Of a stretch of DNA of 64,000 bases, positions 34,124-43,692 are shown piece by piece. Every line of letters begins with the position of its first letter. The first letter of the stretch is position 1. The DNA is from Panopea generosa (taxonomy: Eukaryota; Mollusca; Bivalvia; Adapedonta; Hiatellidae). The notes below the pieces were generated by a model. The model had not been told where the DNA came from. It saw only the letters and a program-made list of their open reading frames with translations, and did not search any database. The translations under genes were made by a program, and so were the position numbers. The stretch is taken from contig CM055909.1 of NCBI GenBank assembly GCA_029582155.1, forward strand, positions 19,936,798 through 20,000,797, written 5' to 3'.

Positions 34124-34329
34124 CTTAGCTTCAAACTCTCTTCTCATCTTCTCCGTCTCGTTCAACTGCTGCCGTAATGCGTTTGTCTTTTGTTCCAGCG
34201 ATCTACACTTGGACTCCATCTCCAATTGGAATAGGCGCTGTCTGTTCTGTTGCTAAGGCTCTCTAGTTCGTCATTCCGTTTTGCAAGACGCTGGTACTCT
34301 TGCTCAAAATCTGGGAGTCGACTGCGAAA
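34124..34329 (-). pseudogene. Exon 2 of the coiled-coil gene, 1-bp deletion
   Basis: 206 nt between acceptor AAAACCAG and donor AAG/GTAAGG. It starts FRSRLPDFEQEYQRLAKRND then ELES. Near 34,253 the frame shifts by one base and continues QQNRQRLFQLEMESKCRSLE, then NALRQQLNETEKMRREFEAK. Charged heptads mark a long coiled coil. The exon is one base short of 207 nt, and both borders fit phase 0, so a 1-bp deletion in a genuine exon is the simplest reading. Family not recognised. Confidence 0.65.
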
Positions 34330-34548
34330 CTGGTTTTCTGAACAATAGTCACAAAGTACTTTTATAAGACATGCTTTTTTTGGTTATACCCTTTTATGTG
34401 ATTATAACACTTAACAAAAACATTTTTTTATATAAATTATGCTTTTTTATTTACATTGTTTTTGTCTTAAAGTACATTTGTCGATGGATGACTTTAGTTA
34501 ATAATTAGAAAAAGCAATATTGGCCAAAACAGATCATAGAAAACTTAC

Positions 34549-34650
34549 GTTGCGCTTCGAATCAATGAAGAGTGACCGTCTCCGTGCATCGCGATCACAC
34601 AGGAACATGCTGAGGCGCATCAACGTTTCCTGATCATTGCAGTCAATCAT
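34549..34650 (-). CDS. Exon 1 (most 5' found) of the coiled-coil gene
   Basis: 102 nt, 34 codons, open. Acceptor TTTGTTACAG, donor AAC/GTAAGTTT (strong). It reads MIDCNDQETLMRLSMFLCDR, then DARRRSLFIDSKRN. It begins after a splice acceptor, so earlier exons should exist at higher coordinates, but none was found up to 36 kb. It joins in phase to the exon at 34,329. Composition is clearly coding. Confidence 0.55.
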
Positions 34651-34757
34651 CTGTAACAAACAACACATGGTTCATACAGACCTTAGTGAAAATAAATCAA
34701 GGACTTTTCCAGGACTCTTACTCAATTTTCATGGACTCACTTGCTGGACATCTTCAT

Positions 34758-34990
34758 ATATATTACCAGGGGCCGTATCCGTAAAGCATCTTAGGAAAAA
34801 AACAAACTTATATTTTAAGATTTTCCTTAGTTTTTCTTCTTTTTCTAAGTTTTTTTCTTAAATTTTGAAGTAATTCTTAAGTACTATCCATAAAACTTCT
34901 TACTTAAAAATTTCCTTAAAGTAGTCTATTTTTTACTTAAATATTGAGGAATCATGGGCGCTTTCTTAACTTTTAAGAAATTTCTTAAAT
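34758..34990. repeat. Dispersed T/A-rich repeat (TTTCTTAA words)
   Basis: Starts GGGGCCGTATCCGTAAAGCA and is then built from TTTTCTTA/TTAAG words up to TAAGAAATTTCTTAAATATGG. It looks like a dispersed non-coding repeat; no second full copy in the window. Confidence 0.45.
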
Positions 34991-35227
34991 ATGGCGTCTA
35001 ATACATAAACATCGATGACCCACAAAAAAAACTGGTAATAAATCAATGCATTTCGGTTTATTTTAGCATATCCAGTATGTTTACGGACATATTCGTAGGT
35101 CGGTGACATGTCGCATTTAGCTTCTTTATTCAGTAATGTTATAACTGTGCCGGTTTTTAGTAAACAAGCCAGCGTTTGATAACCCGGAAAAACAACAACA
35201 ACAACGCTGGATATTTCCATATGTTTT

Positions 35228-35408
35228 CACAGGAGCTTGGGGAGTGAATAATAACGTTTAATGGGGGTGGGCAAGTCCCCTAGCATATATATAGTCTCTA
35301 TATATACGCTAGGGGACCTGCCCACCCCCATTAAACGTCTCTATATATACGCAAGGGACTTGCCCAACCCCCCATTAAACGTTATTATCCACTCCCCAAG
35401 CTCCTGTG
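35228..35408. mobile_element. Fold-back element with three-part palindrome
   Basis: The left arm begins CACAGGAGCTTGGGGAGTGA and continues through AACGTTTAATGGGGGTGGGC to CTAGCATATATATAG. The right end is the complement of its outer part (TCCACTCCCCAAGCTCCTGT). The middle copy (TATATACGCTAGGGGACCTG onward) complements the inner part, and a second, slightly different copy of that inner part follows. ATGTTTT flanks both sides (35,221-35,227 and 35,410-35,416), a possible target duplication. The whole 181 bp can fold into one long stem. Confidence 0.8.
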
Positions 35409-35454
35409 GATGTTTTTGACTGCTTTTTGCAAAATTTGGATCCATACACGACTG

Positions 35455-35882
35455 TGTAATAAACCCATGACATATTTTTTTGTATATCGCTTCCAATTCA
35501 TTGCTCTGTGTTTTCCATATAACTTGGCTCTCGTACAATTATTGCAGATGTACTTCCCAAATTGCTCGAATATATAAATGACATCAATTTTTCATGGTTA
35601 AATGAAGTTATTTTGAGACGTTACATGATATGATGACTCCCGGAAACAAATATGCCTGTTTTTTTCTTGTTCCTTATAGAGGTGATCTGTTAGATAAATG
35701 GAAAAGGTATTTTTTTCCTGAGTAATGTTATAAAATGAATCTTACATTTGTGCTCATTTATTATTGAATTTATTAAACTTGTTAGAAAAATGACATAATG
35801 CAGAGACTCGCATATTATTTTTTTCCAACTCGTTTAATAAATTCAATGATGAATAAGCACTTATGTAAGATTCTCTATTTAA
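35455..35882 (+). repeat. Dispersed ~425-bp repeat R1, copy 2
   Basis: Second copy of the repeat at 29,358-29,780, same strand. The shared words are AATAAACCCATGACATATTT, GCTCGAATATATAAATGAC, CATGGTTAAATGAAGTTATT and AATAAGCACTTATGTAAGA. Here the last ~130 bp contain facing copies of GAATTTATTAAAC, so the 3' hairpin is a family feature. Confidence 0.75.
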
Positions 35883-36022
35883 TCCATTGTTTATCAAAAT
35901 TTTGATTTAAATTTGATGGAGTGTGAATGTTTGTATACAATGGAATGGCAAAATCAAGATACTGTTGAATCTTAGAAAATAAACTTTAAGTATTGCCCTA
36001 TCGGTCTTTGTTCAATTTCCAG

Positions 36023-36195
36023 GCCAAATGTTTATCTGAAGGTGAGCAAGCGCCCACAATCAACAGGAGGTGATCATAGTGCAGAGACTGCATACCATGC
36101 AGTACTTGATCCCATTCTTCAGAAACTAAAAAATGAAGGACAGAGCTTTGAAAAAACATTGTGTATGTGCCTTTGAAGTGGTGTAGTTTATTACA
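36023..36195 (+). pseudogene. RecQ-like helicase fragment (between motifs III and IV)
   Basis: Opens after acceptor CAATTTCCAG. It reads RPNVYLKVSKRPQSTGGDHS, then AETAYHAVLDPILQKLKNEG, then SFEK. A 1-bp slip follows and the frame continues IVYVPLKWCS. The pattern RPN-(5-8)-KR, an acidic helix, then KT(I/V)(I/V)Y-x-PLKWC matches the start of the second helicase lobe in the divergent RecQ-like proteins that are multicopy in bivalves and other invertebrates; this is from memory of the family, not a search. Upstream exons with motifs I-III are absent. The reading runs directly into the 102-bp tandem repeat. Confidence 0.45.
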
Positions 36196-36570
36196 CCATC
36201 ACGCAGTTACTGAGTTCCTGCATGATCATCCAGATCACAAGAGTCAATGTGACTCTACTACAGACTGTGGGAAACTATCTACACTGGTATCACAGTACCA
36301 TCACGCAGTTACTGAGTTCCTGCATGATCACCCAGATCACAAGAGTCAATGCGACGCTACTACAGACTGTGGGAAACTATCTACACTGGTATCACAGTAC
36401 CATCACACAGTTACTGAGTTCCTGATCATCCAGATCACAAGAGTCAATGTGACGCTACTACAGACTGTGGGAAACTATCTACACTGGTATCACAGTACCA
36501 TCACACAGTTACTGAGTTCCTGTATGATCATCCAGATCACAAGAGTCAATGTGATGCTACTACAGATGAA
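36196..36570 (+). repeat. 102-bp tandem repeat, ~3.7 copies, in frame with the helicase fragment
   Basis: Units start at about 36,196, 36,298, 36,400 and 36,498 (102, 102, 98 bp; the last is shortened by a 4-bp deletion). Since 102 is divisible by 3, a 34-residue peptide repeat (HHAVTEFLHDHPDHKSQCD, then TTDCGKLSTLVSQY) stays open for two units. It is then disrupted by the 4-bp deletion. The repeat begins exactly where the RecQ-like reading ends. Confidence 0.9.
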
Positions 36571-36599
36571 CGCTTCATGAGAACTGAAACCTTTCGCAT

Positions 36600-37024
36600 A
36601 CCGGGCCCTAGATGCGAAGGCAACGCCGAGAGTATTTTGGGTCCAAGAACCAAGCTACGGCCGGTGTAGCGTAGTCTGTAGAACGAACCCAGCTCTATCA
36701 ATTGTAACGAGCACACTGATTGGTCAGCTCAGCTGCTTCAGGGAAAGTTTGAACGACGTCAGTTTAGTTAACGTTCAATTGCTATGAACTGCGGGACAGT
36801 CATATAATTCCCTGCTTTATTCATTGGTGGTTAATAGACGTAATTCGGGAGATATCAGGTTCTTAGACTAAGAACGAACCCAGCTCTCCCAATTGGGTGG
36901 GTCCGTTAACTAGTAACTGTTACGAACCAATCAGCGTGCTCCTAATATATTGCTAGGTGATAGCTAATCAGCACGCTGATAGTCAGTAAATCTGACGCTG
37001 GGAAAGCCCTCTCATGTAAACAAT
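36600..37024 (+). promoter_or_regulatory. Putative promoter region with several CCAAT boxes
   Basis: Balanced base composition. It contains CTGATTGGTCAGC, TTCATTGGTGG and ACGAACCAATCAGC. The duplicated word GAACGAACCCAGCTCT occurs at about 36,682 and 36,872. It ends directly at the ATG of the exon at 37,025. No TATA box at a sensible distance. Confidence 0.35.
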
Positions 37025-37231
37025 ATGGCGTCTTTAATATTGGCTGCTAATTATTTGAAGAGAGCACACCAAATTGTAAATTCATCAAGATCTTGTCCTG
37101 TTTTGTCATTAAAACATAAGGAAATAGAATGTGTGAAGATAAGTTTCTGTGGTGGTAGTTCTAAAGATGTTCTGGCCGTTCTGCCTACAGGCAATGGGAA
37201 ATCTCTTTTGTTTGAATTGGTACCAACATAA
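37025..37231 (+). CDS. RecQ-like helicase N-terminal exon (motif I), truncated
   Basis: 68 codons from ATG in a good context (CAATATGGCG). The N-terminal helix MASLILAANYLKRAH is followed by LSLKHKEIECVKISFCGG (Q-motif region), then SSKDVLAVLPTGNGKSLLFE. LPTGNGKS is the Walker A/motif I of superfamily 2 helicases; RecQ proteins have LPTGGGKS followed by a Tyr/Phe-Leu-Pro segment, as here (FELVP). A stop follows at 37,231, or translation leaves through a donor at TTG/GTACC. Nothing matching motifs Ia-VI was found to the right, so the gene is truncated. Its partner-like fragment at 36,023 lies upstream, which is the wrong order for one gene. Confidence 0.55.
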   Translation: MASLILAANYLKRAHQIVNSSRSCPVLSLKHKEIECVKISFCGGSSKDVLAVLPTGNGKSLLFELVPT

Positions 37232-37239
37232 TTATATAG

Positions 37240-39250
37240 ATTTGCCAACACACACGGACAGCACATCACATCAAATAATATCCAAATAATGAAAAAGCTG
37301 TCCATCAATGCCATATTTTATTGGGCAACATCACCTTTACACACACAAAACAATGAAATCCTGAACCTGTCACTGACACATTAAAACAAAAAGAACATTA
37401 CACAATACTTCACAATACAAATTGCAGTGTTTCACTATTAACGCGGCTTTTTTAAATAAATAAAAAACAATATCACAGATCTTACTTGGACATTCCGATC
37501 AATAAATACAAAACTTGCAGTTTTATAATGATTGCCTGGAGTATATATAAATATACATGTACTATTTGGATGGATTCAAGTGTCTTTGTCGATGTCTAGA
37601 GAAGGAATGCTGTAGATTGTTAGTTTGGGTATAAGGGTATGTATGCAGTGCTGGGTGTGGCCTAACTTGCATCACTCACTTGTCAATCAATGTCACTCCT
37701 AAACTAATTACTAATTCACATCGCTCACTTGCCAATCTGTCATTCCCAAGCTAACTCAGTTCACATATATACAAAACAAAACAACATGTACAATAAACCA
37801 GTTTGGATTTACTATTCTGTACTATACAAGTAATTAATTGATTTGCAATACAGTACAGTAAGGATGTACCTGTATGACTTTCATGTATAAATTTGATATA
37901 ATTATAGGTTAAGACAGTGTTGTCTCCCTTGAACCATAAAATGCTTGAACTATAAAAAATGAATAAGTAACACTGAGTGACATGTTTAAATCATGTATTT
38001 TGACATTCAAGGTAACAATTTACTGCCGATAATAAGAAAATAGAAATTCTACTTCTATAACCCATGTGGAATGTTTTAATTTTAAACATACTGTACATAC
38101 AATAGTTCATTTAACGGAGCGTTAAGCTAACAGAGCTTTAAACAACTCAGCTCAGGTTATGTTAGTATTGTCAGAAGGTTAACCCTGAATACAATTATGT
38201 CCAGCGTTGCAAATGCCCGTGGGTGCTGTGAAATCTTCATTAATGAAGCAATATGTCAGATTGTATTTCGAAGAAGAAATAGACCACTGCAATATTTACA
38301 TAACATTTACTCATTATAAAGATCTACCAATCGTCACTATATGTTATTTTGGACTCACGATAACGGGCTTCGCTGTTTTTGTTAGTAATATAAGAGGGAA
38401 AAACAACACTCCCGGCCATCTTGAATACGAATATTTTGTTTAGATAATGACGTGGGTGTTTAAAAAAAGATTTTATTAACCAATGGAGAGCCAATGGAGA
38501 GCGGGTGGAACGCGCTTAAGGGCGGGGTTAAAATATGAAATTGTTATATGTTAAGGGTGGGGAATATGAGATTTAACAATATATAAAGCATTTGACAAGA
38601 CACTACATAATGTTAGACATATATAATAATAGCATTAAACCTAACATTCAGTTAAGTTAAAGCATACAAATAGTTAAGCATGGCACACAAAGAGCATAAA
38701 AACATACACATTAAATATTATCACAGACCTGCGGCAAACCTTAGTATACTAAGGATTGAAATCGCAATCTGTAGTGTAACAAAATCAATTTTTATTACAC
38801 TAGGTGTCATAACAAAAACCATTAGTATAACAAACAGGGTATACAAGGGTTAAACAGTGAACAAAATTAATCAACATTAAAAGAAAATGAATATAATACA
38901 ACATTTCAATATACACTATTTTTCTGTGCGTCAGTAATCGAGTTACTTTATAAATACATCAATACGCAAATAATACGCATCTTATCATCATTATCACATA
39001 AATATTTTATGCTTTATTTATCGGTAACTCAGGTTATAACAGTGTATTGCTTCTTTTTGATTGACACTCATCTGTATGTCCGTTTTATCATAGTTTACAT
39101 ATCAAATAAATTTATTGGCGCACACATACCTCGCTTAATAATTCAAATCAACAATACGTGTATTCTATGAGGCGTATAACTTGTTTATATATAATCCATA
39201 TTACGTCCCTGTTTGTTGTTTCGTTTAGTTTAAACAAATGTTATTGCTTT
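37240..39250. other. No confirmed gene; one candidate minus-strand first exon
   Basis: AT-rich. At 38,359-38,419 (minus) AAGATGGCCGGGAGTG begins an ORF (MAGSVVFPSYITNKNSEARY) that reaches a strong donor GTGAGT after 61 nt, but no second exon was found. Nothing else in this stretch looks coding. Confidence 0.4.
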
Positions 39251-39251
39251 T

Positions 39252-39254
<3 letters not shown>

Positions 39255-39282
<28 letters not shown>
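39255..39282 (+). repeat. (CA)n microsatellite
   Basis: About 14 CA dinucleotides in an uninterrupted run. Confidence 0.95.
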
Positions 39283-39284
<2 letters not shown>

Positions 39285-39629
39285 AAATAAAGTTGATAAT
39301 GATAATAACACCAACAATTGTTACACTAAAGACTGAAACCGCAATCCCTAGTGAAAAAAAAACAACAAAAAAACATTACTGGAACAAAAAGGAGCGTAGC
39401 TTGGCTAAAAACAATGTGTAGGCATATTTGTAGTGGGGTGGGGGTTGGGGTCCGTGGTAATTGTTTTTAACTAAACTGTCGTAGGTGCGTTTTATCGTAT
39501 ATTTCTCAGATAAAAACCCTGTAGGCACCTGCCTATAGTCTCTATAGGAAGCTACGCCCCCTGGCAGTTGGGGATACGGACGAATACTGCTGACGACTGA
39601 CGTATATCATTGTGTATGTGTATGTAACT

Positions 39630-39838
39630 CCATTTTCAACACATTATAGGTCATACATCCATATGGCAAGTAAAGATTTATTGGTGAAAGAAAACCTCAG
39701 AATGAATCTAAGAGAATCATAACCCTTCTGCAAATAACTGGCAAACGTTCTTAAATAAGACTCGAACCCATGACTTCAGCAATGAGAGGTAATTGGTCAG
39801 CACACGAAAGCGCCTTAGACTTATCGGCGACGGATGAC
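39630..39838 (-). mobile_element. SINE family B copy
   Basis: Body TTTTCAACACATTATAGGTC, AAAGAAAACCTCAGAATGAA and AATAACTGGCAAACGTTC; tRNA-like part GACTCGAACCCATGACTTC and GCAATGAGAGGTAATTGG. The head is at the right, on the minus strand. Confidence 0.75.
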
Positions 39839-40286
39839 ACAAACTGTTAGACAACTTGAAACTGAAGTTTGGTATTATATTCTAAAAGCTAAACATAATA
39901 TGTTTACTGCAATATGTTCGTATTGAAACCGTTAGGAAATACATGTTTTATTTATTATAACAATCTATATAGTGATTTATTTAAACTCCAGATATGTATT
40001 TCAAAATTATAATAAATTCATAGCAGTGATGATTATTCGTTGAGGATGTAATTTAATGTTGTCGTTTTTGCATGTCTACGTCATTTACTAAGAAAATCTA
40101 AGTCATTGAAAAGTCACGAGGATATGTTTTTTAAATGAAGTTAGATTGTGTATTTTTTCAAAGCCCAAAAGAGGTCCTAATCAGGTGCATGTTATTGGGC
40201 GAGAGCCGCTTCTCTTCCCTGAGCAAATGCCGTCTAGAAGGCGGTCAACGGACGTCGGGAACATGTGCCCCCATACAAAGTTGCAT

Positions 40287-40350
40287 AAACAAGGCTCGAA
40301 CTCGCGACATTTGGGTTGACAGTTCAAAGCGTTAGCACTACGCTATCGAA
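40287..40350 (-). other. tRNA-like Pol III promoter in the macrosatellite, first copy
   Basis: On the minus strand: TAGCGTAGTGCTAACGC (A-box-like) and, 30 bp later, GCGAGTTCGAGCCTTG (B-box-like). This head is present in each unit: about 41,833, 43,377, 44,920, 46,470, 48,018 and 49,568. The last unit is cut before it by the gap. It resembles a tRNA-derived SINE head carried along by the satellite. The A box is a reasonable match and the B-box core GTTCGAGCC is good; no full cloverleaf is evident. Confidence 0.55.
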
Positions 40351-40502
40351 ACAGACAGTAGTACAACACACTTTATATGGATATATAGTTTATTTTATAG
40401 TTTATGTAATAGATAAAAATTGCTATCATACAACAAATACCACTAATACGGAAGATTCCATCTAAAAATAGAATGACGTATTTTCAAAATAGCTGATTCG
40501 GT

Positions 40503-40567
40503 TTATAAGAACAATAATAATAAAATAATAATAATAAAAATAATAAAAATAATAATAATAATAATAA

Positions 40568-40604
<37 letters not shown>
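40503..40604. repeat. (AAT)n-(ATT)n inverted microsatellite in each unit
   Basis: A run of AAT/AATAA triplets is followed directly by a run of ATT triplets, making an almost perfect inverted repeat of about 25-30 bp per arm (40,545-40,603). The arms are long in units 1-3 and shorter in later units (for example 45,217-45,239). The whole tract varies most between units and explains much of the 1,544-1,552 bp length range. Confidence 0.9.
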
Positions 40605-41180
40605 AGATTACAGTACTAAAAATAATAATAATAATAATCATAATAATAAATAAATAATAATAATCACGAAAATAATAATGATAATAATAATATTAATATT
40701 AATGATTACAATAAAAATTATCAGAATAAGTACAAAGACTATCATAACAAAAACACTAAAAATAATAATAATATTAATGATTACAATTATAATAATAATA
40801 TTAATAATAATAATATTAATAATAATGATGATGATAAGAATAACATTAATATTATTGATTACAATAATAATAAAAAAAATAATATTAATAGCATTAATAG
40901 CAATTATAACAATCTATATAGTGATTTATTTAAACTCCAGATATGTATTTCAAAATTATAATAAATTCATAGCAGTGATGATTATTCGTTGAGGATGTAA
41001 TTTAATGTTGTCGTTTTTGCATGTCTACGTCATTTACTAAGAAAATCTAAGTCATTGAAAAGTCACGAGGATATGTTTTTTAAATGAAGTTAGATTGTGT
41101 ATTTTTTCAAAGCCCAAAAGAGGTCCTAATCAGGTGCATGTTATTGGGCGAGAGCCGCTTCTCTTCCCTGAGCAAATGCC

Positions 41181-41650
41181 GTCTAGAAGGCGGTCAACGG
41201 ACGTCGGGAACATGTGCCCCCATACAAAGTTGCATGTTTTTGGCTATTTAGACCGAGTCAGGCGAAAACACGGCTTCTCTTGCCGCCGCCGCAAATGCCG
41301 CCCGTTGGCAAATACTTGGGTTTCAATGGACACCTCAGGTATCTTCTACACCCCCTGGCCTGCCCAGGGACACCAAGTTTTTGAGTCTGGCTCGTCTAGA
41401 AGGCGGTCAACGGGTGTCGGGAACATGTCAACGTACACAAAGTTGCATGTTTTTGGCTATTTCGACCAAACCAGGCGAAAACACGGCTTCACTTGCCGCC
41501 GCCGCAAATGGCGGCCCTTGGCAAATACTTGGGTTTCAATGGACACCTCAGGTATCTTCTACACCCCCTGGCCTGCCCAGGGACACCAAGTTTTTTTTGA
41601 GTCTGGCTCGTCTAGAAGGCGGTCAACGGAGGTCGGGAACATGTGCAATG
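41181..41650 (+). repeat. 213-216-bp subrepeats inside the macrosatellite unit
   Basis: GTCTAGAAGGCGGTCAACGG begins at 41,181, 41,394 and 41,610. The first two intervals are full subrepeats (CACAAAGTTGCATGTTTT or similar, then TTGCCGCCGCCGCAAATG, then CCCCCTGGCCTGCCCAGGGA). The third stops after about 40 bp. The same layout is in all complete units, so the internal duplication is older than the array. GC content is well above that of the rest of the window. Confidence 0.92.
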
Positions 41651-42111
41651 TTTTATTCATATGTACACGTACATATTGCGTCAGCTGTAATCGACATGCA
41701 CTTCTTAAACACTGGATACATTATCAATGGAGAAGACGTTGCTACCAACACTTGCAAAATTAAAAAAACAAACTGAAACAGTACACTGGGATACTTTTAT
41801 GGAAAAAAAATTGAAAAAAAAAATGACCATAAACAAGGCTCGAACTCGCGACATTTGGGTTGACAGTTCAAAGCGTTAGCACTACGCTATCGAAACAGAC
41901 AGTAGTACAACACACTTTATATGGATATATAGTTTATTTTATAGTTTATGTAATAGATAAAAATTGCTATCATACAACAAATACCACTAATACGGAAGAT
42001 TCCATCTAAAAATAGAATGACGTATTTTCAAAATAGCTGATTCGGTTTATAAGAACAATAATAATAAAATAATAATAATAAAAATAATAAAAATAATAAT
42101 AATAATAATAA

Positions 42112-42148
<37 letters not shown>

Positions 42149-43600
42149 AGATTACAGTACTAAAAATAATAATAATAATAATCATAATAATAAATAAATA
42201 ATAATAATCACGAAAATAATAATGATAATAATAATATTAATATTAATGATTACAATAAAAATTATCAGAATAAGTACAAAGACTATCATAACAAAAACAC
42301 TAAAAATAATAATAATATTAATGATTACAATTATAATAATAATATTAATAATAATAATATTAATAATAATGATGATGATAAGAATAACATTAATATTATT
42401 GATTACAATAATAATAAAAAAAATAATATTAATAGCATTAATAGCAATTATAACAATCTATATAGTGATTTATTTAAACTCCAGATATGTATTTCAAAAT
42501 TATAATAAATTCATAGCAGTGATGATTATTCGTTGAGGATGTAATTTAATGTTGTCGTTTTTGCATGTCTACGTCATTTACTAAGAAAATCTAAGTCATT
42601 GAAAAGTCACGAGGATATGTTTTTTAAATGAAGTTAGATTGTGTATTTTTTCAAAGCCCAAAAGAGGTCCTAATCAGGTGCATGTTATTGGGCGAGAGCC
42701 GCTTCTCTTCCCTGAGCAAATGCCGTCTAGAAGGCGGTCAACGGACGTCGGGAACATGTGCCCCCATACAAAGTTGCATGTTTTTGGCTATTTAGACCGA
42801 GTCAGGCGAAAACACGGCTTCTCTTGCCGCCGCCGCAAATGCCGCCCGTTGGCAAATACTTGGGTTTCAATGGACACCTCAGGTATCTTCTACACCCCCT
42901 GGCCTGCCCAGGGACACCAAGTTTTTGAGTCTGGCTCGTCTAGAAGGCGGTCAACGGGTGTCGGGAACATGTCAACGTACACAAAGTTGCATGTTTTTGG
43001 CTATTTCGACCAAACCAGGCGAAAACACGGCTTCACTTGCCGCCGCCGCAAATGGCGGCCCTTGGCAAATACTTGGGTTTCAATGGACACCTCAGGTATC
43101 TTCTACACCCCCTGGCCTGCCCAGGGACACCAAGTTTTTTTTGAGTCTGGCTCGTCTAGAAGGCGGTCAACGGAGGTCGGGAACATGTGCAATGTTTTAT
43201 TCATATGTACACGTACATATTGCGTCAGCTGTAATCGACATGCACTTCTTAAACACTGGATACATTATCAATGGAGAAGACGTTGCTACCAACACTTGCA
43301 AAATTAAAAAAACAAACTGAAACAGTACACTGGGATACTTTTATGGAAAAAAAATTGAAAAAAAAAATGACCATAAACAAGGCTCGAACTCGCGACATTT
43401 GGGTTGACAGTTCAAAGCGTTAGCACTACGCTATCGAAACAGACAGTAGTACAACACACTTTATATGGATATATAGTTTATTTTATAGTTTATGTAATAG
43501 ATAAAAATTGCTATCATACAACAAATACCACTAATACGGAAGATTCCATCTAAAAATAGAATGACGTATTTTCAAAATAGCTGATTCGGTTTATAAGAAC

Positions 43601-43692
<92 letters not shown>

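Noticed and set aside
41095..41763. 222-codon Arg-rich ORF as a gene
   Set aside because: It is a readthrough of two subrepeats and is interrupted by the same stop in five of seven units.
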